This document shows positions 52,201 to 59,653 of a DNA stretch of 64,000 bases, piece after piece. Positions within the stretch are counted from its first letter, which is position 1. Each line of letters starts with the position of its first letter. Source of the stretch: Undaria pinnatifida (lineage: Eukaryota > Sar > Phaeophyceae > Laminariales > Alariaceae); the NCBI GenBank assembly GCA_012845835.1, contig JABAKD010000016.1, forward strand, positions 13,427,507 to 13,491,506, in the 5' to 3' direction. A model generated the notes under the pieces. That model saw only the letters and a program-made list of their open reading frames with translations, was not told the origin of the DNA and did no database searches. The position numbers and the translations under genes were made by a program.

Positions 52201-53910
52201 CCTGAACAGCATTCGAACGGTATTGGGTAGTTCCTCATCTAGAGACCCTCGTCAACCTGACATTTTTTTGCCGAAAAGCGGTACCCCCGGACACATTTTG
52301 GTCGAAAAATCGCACCCCTGACACGTTCGGCCAAACATCGGTATACCCCCATCATGGTACGCGTCCCTCGATGACACAACCAACATGCGCCATCCGTCAT
52401 GCATCGTGCTTTCAGAAGGTAGGCATGCCGCACACCCGACGCGCCGCTCACCGTTGAGTGCATCCTCCGCGGGAACGTCGAGAAAGCACCACAAACACGC
52501 AAACACAAACGCGTACCAGGCCTGAACTCTTTTTAGACAGGAAAAAATATTCCGCACTGACTCCAAGTTGTTTGTAGCGACAACTCGACCAACTCACAGC
52601 TGACGTGTTCGAAATAACATTTACTAAAAGATGTGGGTAGAGTTCTGGACAGATTAGCCCTTCTTCGAGGCCGCGCGGGGATACGTGCGAAACCAACCAC
52701 TAATCAAAATAACGCAAGAAGCTAGCTGTGGAACCAACAACAGGGCCGACCACAACAGAAGCGTCACGCGCGCCGTACGGCCAAGGGGAGGATCCCTAGT
52801 ACTCAATCAGATAGGTCTTCCAGGGGTCGGGATATTGGTTGCCACGATTGTTGGTGCTAGGAAGTGCTTCCGACGATGGGATCAAGGCGAGAGGGCGTAG
52901 ACCCAGCCCAATCCCTAACCCTAACCCTAACCCTAACCCTAACCCTGACCCAAAGCCGGCCAGAAACGCGCGAGAAACGCGGCTGCGCCGCTTTCGATTT
53001 TGTTTCAATTGTTCCGATCTGTGGACCATGCCTTCCGAACGGCGTACCACGATGTACCTCCTCGCACTTACAGCGAGTAAAAAAGAAACATGAAAATATT
53101 GAACCTCCCTAGAATTTTCCCCTGCCCAAGTCGCTCCTAGGCATACTGGCCGAAGGCGCCCTAGAAACCAAACACTCACACGCCCACACAAACGAAAACT
53201 TACAAAAAACACGCAAAACACAAACGCCCTAGATTACGTACCTGTCCGATGACATGCTCGGATAGCTTTTGATAAATCTCCTTCGGCAGCATATCGGAGC
53301 CCGGCACAGACCGTCGCCTATCCGGCCCTGACCCCGCCCTTCCACCCCCGCCCCCGCCCGCGCTGTCTGCCACCTGGCCAATCGGATCCCCCGCGCGCCC
53401 TTCCACGGTCCCGCCGCCTTTCGAGAACGCCCCCGGGTAATGCTGTCGAGAGGTTCCGTCGCTATTACCACCACCACCCTCCCCACCACCGCCACCACCG
53501 CCGCGGCTGGTCTCCCCGTCAAAAACGCGCCCGCGATTCCAAGCACCGGACACGCCTCCCCCCCCCGTCCCCAGCCAGGCAGAGGAAGAACCCCGCACCT
53601 TCTGCTCATACTCCTCACCCAAACCTTGCCCCTCACTCCGATGCTGCCCATGCCCCTTATCTTGTGCCTGGCCTTCTCCCTGACCTTCCCTCTTGCCCTG
53701 GGAGCGATCGTTCGGCGGGAAGGGGGGGGGGGAGACCGAGAGCTTGAAGCTCTGAGCGTTTCCTTTCGCGAGGTCTCGTTCGAGGCTTCGCGGTAAGTGC
53801 GCGGTGTCTTTGAAGGGCGCTGAAGGGGGAGGCAGGGTGTCCGAAAAAACTTGTCCGATGCCGGGGTGGCTCGCACCCGGGCCTAAGGACTGTGAAACCC
53901 TCGGAGGCGA
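32889..53910 (-). CDS. clpX: ATP-dependent Clp protease ATP-binding subunit ClpX, 5'-incomplete
   Basis: Twelve exons chain in phase into 682 codons ending in TAA (32891-32889). Order 5' to 3': 53910-53242, 49319-49203, 44289-44200, 42955-42848, 41819-41646, 41011-40898, 38188-38105, 36437-36237, 35381-35277, 34258-34085, 33465-33392, 33027-32889. ClpX is a hexameric AAA+ unfoldase that threads tagged proteins into ClpP, in eukaryotes within mitochondria. Visible (residues from 53910): [16 protein letters not shown] (about 208-223), Walker A GPTGSGKT (355-362), GYVG pore loop (388-391), Walker B IVYLDEID (416-423), RKN where bacteria have RKH (464-466), sensor 1 TTNILF, IGF ClpP-docking loop (503-505), arginine finger in GLIPELVGR (537), sensor 2 GARGLRS (about 600). 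The N-terminal 200 residues are Gly-rich and unlike bacterial ClpX. The start codon, targeting peptide and zinc domain are not in the visible exons. Confidence 0.95.
33140..33350 (+). repeat. CAA/ACC-rich simple sequence in the last ClpX intron
   Basis: Imperfect AAC and ACC trinucleotides fill most of intron 33028-33391. Because they also spell AACAACACC-type repeats, both strands show long Thr/Asn or Val/Leu ORFs that are not genes. Intron 33466-34084, next to it, shows nothing I can name. Confidence 0.85.
33392..33465 (-). CDS. clpX: ClpX penultimate exon
   Basis: Acceptor TGAGCAG|GCG, donor GGGAG|GTGGGT (phase 2). It encodes [20 protein letters not shown], matching the MFEVP segment that follows sensor 2 in ClpX. 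Confidence 0.9.
34085..34258 (-). CDS. clpX: ClpX sensor-2 exon
   Basis: Acceptor ATGGATAG|GTG, donor CTCGAG|GTGAAG, phase 0. It encodes [17 protein letters not shown] (the LTEPKNAL..QY segment of the family) and [16 protein letters not shown] with the sensor-2 arginine. Confidence 0.95.
35021..35190. mobile_element. MITE family B copy in ClpX intron
   Basis: The left end GGCTCCCAATGATGCCGG pairs with the right end CCGGCACTAGATTGGGAGCC (inverted). It is non-coding, 170 bp, and lies in intron 34259-35276 only about 90 bp from the arginine-finger exon. The centre matches 7640-7809. Confidence 0.8.
35277..35381 (-). CDS. clpX: ClpX arginine-finger exon
   Basis: Acceptor CTTGCAG|GCG, donor GTTGAG|GTGAGC, phase 0. 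[19 protein letters not shown] carries the conserved G-L-I-P-E-x-V-G-R with the arginine finger, followed by [12 protein letters not shown]. Confidence 0.95.
35957..36140. mobile_element. MITE family A copy in ClpX intron
   Basis: Inverted ends: the left contains GTCCCTCTATAGTGCCGG, the right GGCACTATAGAGGGACCAC. It is 184 bp and non-coding, in intron 35382-36236, about 95 bp from the sensor-1 exon. It is the best-preserved copy of the family in this window. Confidence 0.85.
36237..36437 (-). CDS. clpX: ClpX exon with sensor 1 and IGF loop
   Basis: Acceptor TGACTCAG|GGT, donor ATGCAG|GTGGGG, phase 0. It encodes [19 protein letters not shown], sensor-1 region [20 protein letters not shown], and [10 protein letters not shown] with the IGF tripeptide that docks into ClpP. 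RKN replaces the RKH of bacterial pore loop 2 (RKL in human CLPX). Confidence 0.95.
36470..37560 (+). repeat. Tandem array of an approximately 410-bp repeat in ClpX intron 7
   Basis: Two nearly full units (about 36725-37125 and 37130-37560) follow a partial one (36470-36670). All share a G-run, GTGTACTC, CATGGCCGTAGT, GACCCTCG, CAGGCAGACAT and GGTG.TCGGCGAGTCGC. Single diverged copies lie at 31475-31655 (inverted) and about 54530-54690. The intron is 36438-38104. Confidence 0.8.
38105..38188 (-). CDS. clpX: ClpX exon ([19 protein letters not shown])
   Basis: Acceptor CCCCCAG|ATA, donor CTAGAG|GTGAGA, phase 0. [20 protein letters not shown] plus QALLKILE is almost the bacterial ClpX sequence after Walker B, and it fixes both splice sites. 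Confidence 0.95.
38600..39720 (+). repeat. Dispersed repeat R900, copy 1 (inverted relative to copy 2)
   Basis: From about 38810, and weakly from 38600, it matches the reverse complement of 49395-50235: GCGGAACGGTCCAGCTTT, the GTGCGGTGCCGTGC-rich block, GATGCGAAGTGCCAGGTAT, CGCACTGCCGATCA... and a CGCTCGCGCAGCGGAGTCC end. It lies in ClpX intron 38189-40897. No ORF of note. It looks like a non-autonomous element. Confidence 0.75.
40040..40185 (+). repeat. TACCATACCACG-type minisatellite and following pyrimidine tract
   Basis: Imperfect 10- to 12-bp units of ACCACGTACCATACC are followed by about 130 bp of almost pure T/C on this strand (40190-40320). Shorter runs of the same unit recur at 40795-40870, next to the exon duplicate. 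Confidence 0.75.
40369..40652 (-). repeat. Dispersed repeat R270, copy 1
   Basis: The reverse complement matches 55228-55515 closely over about 280 bp (CAGGACAGGCTCCAGTCACT, AAACCACGAGTGGTACACGC and GTGCATACGTCTCACTACTC). A diverged part-copy lies at 13213-13380. It abuts the decayed ClpX exon duplicate. Confidence 0.8.
40675..40790 (-). pseudogene. Decayed tandem duplicate of the ClpX Walker B exon
   Basis: On the minus strand this reads [20 protein letters not shown] followed by N and GTTAGT, against [20 protein letters not shown] plus K and GTTAGT in the real exon. It lacks the GYVG half and has Ser-Asn in place of the conserved Asp-Lys after DEI. The duplication includes the donor and the start of the intron, so it arose in the DNA, not by retroposition. 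It sits in intron 38189-40897. Confidence 0.85.
40898..41011 (-). CDS. clpX: ClpX pore-loop and Walker B exon
   Basis: Acceptor GGCGGCAG|GCT, donor ATAAG|GTTAGT, phase 0. It encodes [16 protein letters not shown] (GYVG pore loop that grips substrate) and IVYLDEIDK (Walker B with catalytic Glu). A decayed copy of its second half lies just downstream at about 40675-40790. Confidence 0.95.
41646..41819 (-). CDS. clpX: ClpX Walker A exon
   Basis: Acceptor GTCTTCAG|GAA, donor ACGCAG|GTGCTG, phase 0. It encodes [20 protein letters not shown] then [20 protein letters not shown], the nucleotide-binding P-loop and following helix, nearly as in bacterial and mitochondrial ClpX. Confidence 0.95.
42305..42415 (-). 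mobile_element. MITE family B fragment
   Basis: The reverse complement carries GGTATGTGCCAGGCCAGTAT, CACTTTTCAGG and GGGAATAGGGTTT as in 35021-35190. The other end is missing. It lies in ClpX intron 41820-42847. Confidence 0.5.
42848..42955 (-). CDS. clpX: ClpX exon, Gln/His-rich insertion
   Basis: Donor CATCGG|GTGAGA, phase 0. It encodes a Gln/His-rich linker ([17 protein letters not shown] and then HQHHHHQ) followed by [11 protein letters not shown]. The CAG-rich start offers several AG acceptors three bases apart, so the number of Gln residues may vary. A Gln/His tract in this linker is unusual but lies in the variable region. Confidence 0.65.
43100..43265 (+). repeat. 17-bp minisatellite
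   Basis: About ten units of ATAAGACCATAGTAGGA with edge variants, in ClpX intron 42956-44199. The minus-strand ORFs ([10 protein letters not shown]-like) come from the repeat. Further along, 43530-43700 holds degenerate units of about 25 bp (GACCAGCCCGATATTTCGTT), and 43980 a run of 18 C followed by A. Confidence 0.9.
44200..44289 (-). CDS. clpX: ClpX exon, insertion before Walker A
   Basis: Acceptor GCGGCAG|GTG, donor AGCAAG|GTAAAG, phase 0. It encodes [20 protein letters not shown] and QQWVGPASK. Mitochondrial ClpX proteins carry a variable insertion at this place, so homology does not help; phase and splice sites are the support. A second AG 12 bp inside could serve instead. Confidence 0.65.
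44600..44828. mobile_element. MITE family A copy with internal tandem expansion
   Basis: The left end GTAGCGGTCCCTTTATAATG pairs with the right end CACTATAGAGGGACCTCTAC. Inside, CGGCACTATAGCGGGCAAC is repeated about four times next to the right end, which makes this copy longer than 35957-36140. It lies in ClpX intron 44290-49202. Confidence 0.8.
45148..45310. repeat. Degenerate GGGTC/GACCC repeat with inverted halves
   Basis: A GGGTCGGGTC-type left part (45155-45195) faces GACCCGACCCG-type right parts (45200-45310), interspersed with AAACCTCCTGA. It looks like an older relative of the pure array at 47765-47935 that has inverted and decayed. Confidence 0.65.
46350..46570 (+). mobile_element. 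MITE family B copy, diverged or interrupted
   Basis: It has GTGCCGGCATGTGCCAGCCC, ACCGGCACTATTCAAGGCAT and CATTCTACCGGCA in the family order, with extra sequence in the middle. No clean inverted ends remain. Confidence 0.5.
47765..47935 (+). repeat. (GGGTC)n pentanucleotide array
   Basis: About 34 almost perfect head-to-tail units in ClpX intron 44290-49202. Five is prime to three, so all frames on both strands stay open and spell RVGSG or PTRPD repeats; these are not proteins. The array is flanked by CACGGGTC..GAACTTG and CCCACGGGTC sequence like that at 45148-45310. Confidence 0.95.
48130..48410 (+). repeat. Third copy of the 230-bp dispersed repeat
   Basis: Shares GTGATCCCACGCTA, GAGGAGCTCAA, TTCGAACACATTCGTTCG and the final CTACAGAGGGATGA with 22415-22890. 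Confidence 0.65.
49203..49319 (-). CDS. clpX: ClpX exon ([17 protein letters not shown])
   Basis: Acceptor ATTTGCAG|CAC and donor GCTGAG|GTAAGC, both in phase 0. [17 protein letters not shown] matches the ERAKKVLAVAVYNHYKR segment that follows VIGQ in ClpX. The Pro-rich tail ([18 protein letters not shown]) is lineage-specific. Two earlier weak donors (after FKRIS and after PHR) are also in phase. Confidence 0.9.
49395..50235 (-). repeat. Dispersed repeat R900, copy 2
   Basis: It is the reverse-complement partner of 38810-39720, with the same order of blocks on the opposite strand, down to the CGCTCCGCGGGCGG end near 49420. It lies in ClpX intron 49320-53241, 76 bp upstream of an exon. Confidence 0.75.
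51450..52050 (+). repeat. TAGTACAAATAGTA-rich degenerate repeat
   Basis: Irregular copies of AGTACAAATAGTA and TAGACTATTAATAACAGTAC, with two ACGG(A/T)GGATCC-like or ACGGAGATCCACTG boundaries. It lies in ClpX intron 49320-53241 and is AT-rich and non-coding. The rest of that intron shows no named element apart from R900 copy 2 and the telomere-like block. Confidence 0.6.
52913..52947 (+). repeat. Interstitial telomere-like (CCCTAA)n block
   Basis: About six units of CCCTAA, the last changed to CCCTGA, inside ClpX intron 49320-53241. Degenerate TTAGGG-rich stretches also occur at 51296-51380 and 43935-43965. Confidence 0.85.
53242..53910 (-). CDS. clpX: ClpX first visible exon: Gly-rich N-terminal region and start of AAA+ module
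   Basis: It encodes a polar, Pro/Gly/Gln-rich region with poly-Gly runs, then [19 protein letters not shown], the conserved entry to the ClpX ATPase. Donor GGACAG|GTACGT, phase 0. The likely acceptor is CTACTAAAG at 53911, after a strong C/T tract and a CCTAAC branch-like site. AGs 15-25 bp downstream are alternatives. The frame meets a stop about 35 bp further upstream, so another exon must precede. Confidence 0.85.
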
Positions 53911-54691
53911 CTTTAGTAGGGGGAGTGGGGAGGCAGGGGGAGGGGGTAGTTTTCAGGTTGGGGGAGGCGGAAGGGGAGGGTTAGGACTAGGGGCAGCTTG
54001 GGATGGCGTTGGAATTGAACTTTGTGTTGGCACGCTTTGCGGAAGAAGCATCACAATGCACGCCACACAGGGTCCGACGTGATCGTGTTATAGGCATAAC
54101 ACTACTACCGCTGCAAAAGTGAGTTTCAGCACTAGTAATATTAATAGCACGTATCATATGATAGTAATACATGTTTTGCCCCCTACAAGTCATTTAACAA
54201 GTAGGATTTCCCTTCGGAGTCATGTTTTAGTACCGGGGGTGAGTCCAGATGTAAGAAGGCCAAAATCAACCCGAGTGAAAACTCGTGTCATCAATATTTT
54301 ATTTTATTGGTTCATGTAGGACACGGTTGGCATCATAACGCTGACCATGTGTGTTGATTAATTGTTGCGTTCATGTACAACAACAAAAAGCAACACAAGG
54401 CCGAGGGTGCCCGGGGATTGGCATAGCATTCACCTCACATCAAAAATGGCCAGAATGGAAAAGTAACCGGAGCGCTGTGATCGAAGAACACATATTTTTT
54501 CAGTGTTTTTAATTCTTAGATCACATATTTTTAGAGACCCCCCCCACCTCGCGGCAGGGAGGGGGGGGGCGTACTCATTTGTTGCTTGCCTTAGTCATTT
54601 GACCGTTGACCACGCATCCCTTTCGAGACGGAGCACCCTTCCTACTCCTAATAACGACACCTCCAACAATTGGGCGCTCATTACGCTTATT

Positions 54692-55072
54692 TCATGTACT
54701 ACATAGAAACTGTTTGCTTATCCTATCCCCGTCCTGTTTCGCTGTCTGCGGGCACCATCTATCTCCTAGGATAGCGATCGTTTTCTCGCTATTCTCTTGC
54801 CCACCAAGCTCTTCCACGTCACATACGTCTAGTTTCCTCATCTCCTCTAACGCATACCGTTCCTCCTTGTATATTTCACATTCTCGTACTATGTGAGTCC
54901 TACTCTCTATTGTTGCCTCACACGGGCACCTATTTGTAGCCACGTCCTCCTCCCGACTACTGGTATATCTCTTTCTTCTTTCTGATAGCTCCAGGTCCCC
55001 TACACGAAATCGCAGTTTCAGCTTTTTCGCGTACAACCTAATCAGGGGTCGGCAGGTGGGGGGCTCTCCCAA
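54692..55072 (-). mobile_element. Non-LTR retrotransposon (LINE) C-terminal remnant
   Basis: A 126-codon ORF contains RLYAKKLKLRFRVGDLELS and a C-x-C-x8-H-x4-C cluster (CPCEATIESRTHIVREC) followed by YKEER. This is the arrangement found at the C-terminus of many LINE reverse transcriptases. No reverse-transcriptase core or endonuclease was found nearby, so this is a 5'-truncated copy. It has the same orientation as ClpX and may lie in its first intron. Confidence 0.65.
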
Positions 55073-55227
55073 CCCAAGTAATCTAAAAATGGAAAAAAAA
55101 ACAGGAAATAAAAAACTCGTTTTCTTCTAAATCGTCCTGCGATCACAGCGCTCCGGCTACTCGTCCATTCTGACCATTTTTGATGCGAGGCGTCGAAAAA
55201 AGACTGTCCGGGCGCCCTCGACAAGGC

Positions 55228-55515
55228 ACTCGTTGTTCTCACATTAACTCGCATAATCACGTCCGTGATCACAGGACAGGCTCCAGTCACTCTGGAGCTG
55301 AGGAATACCCCAGAGAAAAACACAAACAAACCACGAGTGGTACACGCATATATCACAGCTGACGCAATTCATGTCTCCACCAGAAACATATACAAAGTGA
55401 AATCGGGAGTCAGCCTACGATGTTCCAGGTCCATACTGGTGCATACGTCTCACTACTCGCGCCTGGGAAAACCGACTATACCGCTTGCCAACCAAGAAAG
55501 ACTACCACGAATCAC
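55228..55515 (+). repeat. Dispersed repeat R270, copy 2
   Basis: It matches the reverse complement of 40369-40652. It is followed at 55518-55580 by GCTTGCAAAGATGAGTT..CGACGAAATC, which recurs in direct orientation at 38514-38577, so two dispersed units lie side by side here. Confidence 0.8.
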
Positions 55516-55599
55516 ACACAGCTTGCAAAGATGAGTTTTTTCGACGAAATCTTCGATCTCACAACTGGAGTGTATTTTCTTTTTTTATAATATATTGCC

Positions 55600-55957
55600 A
55601 CCGGTCGCCCCGGTGGCGTATCAGGTTATCGTCGAGCCTGGTATAGGTACCGGTCGCCCCGGTGGCGTATCAGGTTATCCTCGAGCCTGGTATAGGTCAG
55701 TTTGATGAGTTCGAGCCCCGCCGAGTGCATACTCGTATAAATTCGTTGGGACTTTTTCTTGTGCACAAATTGACTTGCGGAAAGCGCGAGAGCGTGAGTT
55801 AGCAACACTCGATGTAATATCGACGAGCAGTGGGATTGCTGAACCCTATGCGCGATAAAAATTGAAGGCAAGAACCGAGGGGGAGAAGGGACGACACCTG
55901 TGACCACGGCTTGTCCAGAAGCTGGAAAGTGAAAGTGCGAGGAAAAAAAAAAAAAAA
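55600..55957 (+). mobile_element. tRNA-related SINE, copy 1 with doubled head
   Basis: The head contains an RNA polymerase III A-box match (TGGCGTATCAGG at 55663-55674) and, about 40 bp on, a B-box-like GAGTTCGAGCC (55707-55717). A body of about 230 bp and a run of about 15 A follow. The first 49 bp of the head are present twice in tandem (55600-55648 and 55649-55697). It does not fold as a complete tRNA. Confidence 0.7.
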
Positions 55958-56222
55958 GTGAGTTTCGTGAGTTCGAGCCCTGCCGAGTGCATACTCGTAT
56001 AAAATCGTTGGGACTTTTTCTTCCGCACAAGTTGACTTGCGGAAAGCGCGAGAGCGTGAGTTAGCAACACTCGATGAAAAATCGACGAGCAGTGGGTATA
56101 CTGAGCCCTATGCGCGATAAAAATTGAAGGCGAGAACCGGGGGGAAGAAGGGACGACACCTGTGACCACGGCTTGTCCAGAAGCTGGAAAGTAGAAGTGT
56201 GAGGAAAAAAAAAAAAAAAAAA
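55958..56222 (+). mobile_element. tRNA-related SINE, copy 2, head-truncated
   Basis: It begins directly after the A-tail of copy 1, starts at the B-box region, repeats the body with about 90-95% identity by eye, and ends in about 18 A. The direct tail-to-body junction suggests insertion into the first tail or tandem duplication. Confidence 0.7.
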
Positions 56223-57929
56223 TGCACGTAGTACCTATGACTACGCATACGCACGACAGACGCAAGTCAATTCGAAAAAAAGAAACAAAGAAAAGAAAAC
56301 TAAAGTATCACAGCACCACAGTTATTTAGTTGATGTTGCAGACAGACCACAGCCGCAGCAGAAAAGAAGTGCCGAAACGAATCGAGGCTCTGATTCTGCG
56401 ATAAGAGCGGCAGAGGTGACACCGAAGTGTCTGTTGAGATAGATCACTTGTAATGGAGAAGAAAAAGAGAAGAAAATCTGGAACGTGGCGCTTCCGCCCA
56501 AAATATGAAAAGCAAAAAGAAGAAAGGAGTAGGAATTAGAACGAGAAGAGAAGGACAAGTAAGGACAAGTAAGGAGGATTCGTGGTGGGGCTGACCGTCT
56601 CCTCATCCATACCGCACAATGCCAATGTTACGAACATATGTACTTTACGGGTTGTCGGACTGGCTGACAGACCGTCCTTTAGTAAAGTTCTTTGTAGTGT
56701 TCCCTGCAATGTTCCCCAATACTCATGGTGGCAAGCTAATTACGACTTGAAGACACCGACGGGAAGTAACAAAAACAAAAGACTAAACACTCAAAACTTT
56801 TCGTCAACGGAGCGGGAGAGTATCTTCTATTTATGCAGGTCATTCATTTAGCCCTGGGGACGGGTTCTAATATATGGTACGATGTAGCGGTGATTGTACA
56901 GAAAAAAATGAGCACGTATAAGAACTGGCGGAATCAATAAAAAACACCAAAAGTATGGTAGCACAGCATACTTCGTTACTGCTACAGGCAAACCACACAG
57001 CAGCAGCAGCAGCAACAGGAAGCAGCGCCAAAAATGAAAAAAAGCTAAAAACACTCGAAACACTTTCGTCAAAGGAGCGGGAAATTTCAAAGTACATAGC
57101 CATCACATCATACGGCAACAAACATCCGCAACAAAATCAGCCTGAGGACGTAGCCATTAATTGTGTGTGTGATCAGCGCTAAAAATAAGAAAAACACGGG
57201 CAAAAACGGAAAAATTGACATCACATTTTTTTTTGCGTTTTTTTTTCGTGTCTGTTTCGGACAGATGCCAGATAGGAAAGGGGTGAAATTATTAACATAT
57301 TGAGTTGTTGTGTTACCGATAATATATATTTTAAAAAATACGATAACATGTAGTACTGTGAAGGTTCTTTAAAACAAAAAGATTCATAGGTTAATGATTA
57401 ATTTCTGTTTTCGGGGGTGACAAATGCTGTCTACTCTGGACGCGGATGGGTGCCAATAGATATATACCACACCCTGGACAATAGGTTCCAGGTCAACATG
57501 CAATCGACAGGATCCAATTCCAACAGGAGACCTATTGTTGCCCGCGATAGGTATCGATGGGTACTTTTCGTAGCCTATTGGGGCCGACAATGGGTATCGA
57601 TTGGCATCTTCAATGATCTGCTGTGTGACCAATAGCCTATTGTACCTATTTATCTGAACATATTGATAAAACAAGTAGGTATCGATAGACATTTTCAGGA
57701 CGGCATTGTTTGGGCGATAGAATATTGGCGCTGAGAGACGGAACCTATGGATTTGTCCGATAGGTATCGATATACCTTTCACCAAACCTATTGATTCGGA
57801 AAATACGTATCGATACACCTTTCACAATTCTATTGTTTGGGACGATAGGTATTGACAGACCTTTCACCATTCTATCGTTTCGGATGATAAGTTTCGGTAC
57901 GTAGACCTTTCGCCATTTTATTGTTTCAG

Positions 57930-58101
57930 CGTTGGAGAGCAAAGGCACTCGAAGACAGCCCGTCTAGGTACAATCAACTCTAGTTCGCCATTCATCATCC
58001 ACGCCGCACGCCCCTCCAGCCCAGCGGAGAATCTCCGAAAACGGCGCTGTCTGCCCGTGTTGTGCCCTAAGAAGCTCAAGGTGGATGGTCTCAACAACAA
58101 G
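57930..58101 (+). other. Candidate exon of an unknown + strand gene
   Basis: Bounded by a strong acceptor (TTATTGTTTCAG) and a donor AACAAG|GTAGTG, with 57 open codons between (for example INSSSPFIIHAARPSSPAEN and KRRCLPVLCPKKLKVDG). It interrupts the ATCGAT motif field and is richer in G+C. Minus-strand frames are also open, so orientation is not settled, and no flanking exon was found. Confidence 0.35.
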
Positions 58102-58998
58102 GTAGTGATTACTACGTATGTGTGTTCGATGCGAAGCTTAAGCCTGCAGTGCTTTAGAGCGACCTGTTTGTGAGCCGTCGATTTCCTTCTCATACCGTGG
58201 ATAAAACCCGATCAAATAGGCTATTGGGCTAACAATAGGTCGGCAACTATGTGGATCGATCGCTATCGCGGAGCACAATAGTTCGGCTTCGAGGTCTAAC
58301 GATAGGTATTGTAAGCAACAATAGGGTTAGGGCAGTGGGCACAATAGCCTATTGTGCGACCGATATGCTTGCGAAGGTGTATATCGATAGGTATCTTGAG
58401 CACCAACGAAATTTGAAAATGACCCCCAACAGGCTATCGTTCGATCAATGCCTTTTTATCGCCACCAGTCAATACCTATTGGTTAAAGCGATATGTGTGC
58501 GATGATATCGATCGATACCTATTGCTCAATGTAATAGGTTTGCAAGGGTATCGATCGATACCTACTGACAATTTAATAGATATCTTTGCAAGGGTTTGTA
58601 CCTACTGCTTGTAAAAGTATACCCTCGTACTGATTCGTAGAACATATCTATACCTGCCGTATACCCCAGGCTATTGCTTGAATGAATACCTTGGATGATA
58701 GCAATAATATGTACCTTGACCTACTTCTTGCCTTTTGTTTCAAAACAGCAACCTTACGACAATACCTGGCATTAAAATAAGTTTTAAATAATCGATAGGC
58801 TTGTGAGAATTTCAATCGGTAAGGATAGGAAGCAGCAGATTGAAAAATATGTTGGGAAAGGAAATGGGGAAATTGTTGGCAGAAGATATCGCTGCTTTAT
58901 GGAGGGATTATTCGACTTCATAGATACTAGTGCTTTATGGAAGGGTGTTCGATTTACATCGGAACGGCATCTACGCTACAATATTGTCGGAGGGCAAA

Positions 58999-59126
<128 letters not shown>

Positions 59127-59653
59127 GTATCGATATTCAATTAATCAATATTCGAAACACCAACTTGTAGACAGACCAACAGGCGTACTCAATACGTGGT
59201 AGACAACTGTGCAGGGCTTTATACCTACTACTCATAGCAATAGATATCGATCGACCATTTCACATACCTATTGGTCAAACAATAGGTATCGATCGACACT
59301 TTCACGTACCTATTGGTTACAGTAATAGCTATCGATTGACAATGCGACATAACTATTGTAAGAACAATAGCCTATTGTGCCGATTTATCAGAACCTATTG
59401 GTCGATTAAATAGGTATCGATAGACAGATTCATACACCTATCTTAAGAACAACAGCCTATTGTACCAATTTCTCTGGACCTATTGGTCCAAGCAATGGAT
59501 ATCGATCGACAAATTCGCATACCTATCGAACGTGTCAATAGGTATCGATATGCAATACCCCAACATATTGCCACTCAATAGGCATAATCAATAGGCTATT
59601 GTCCGGGGTGCCATATATACAAAATAATGTATGAAAAATCCTAGGCCATACAA

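Noticed and set aside
53229-53876. A 215-codon minus-strand ORF starting [11 protein letters not shown]
   Set aside because: It is a second frame over the ClpX N-terminal exon. The frame that enters [16 protein letters not shown] is the real one.
55651-55725. A possible tRNA gene (A- and B-box matches)
   Set aside because: No acceptor-stem pairing or anticodon arm can be drawn. The poly-A end and tandem copy fit a tRNA-derived SINE.
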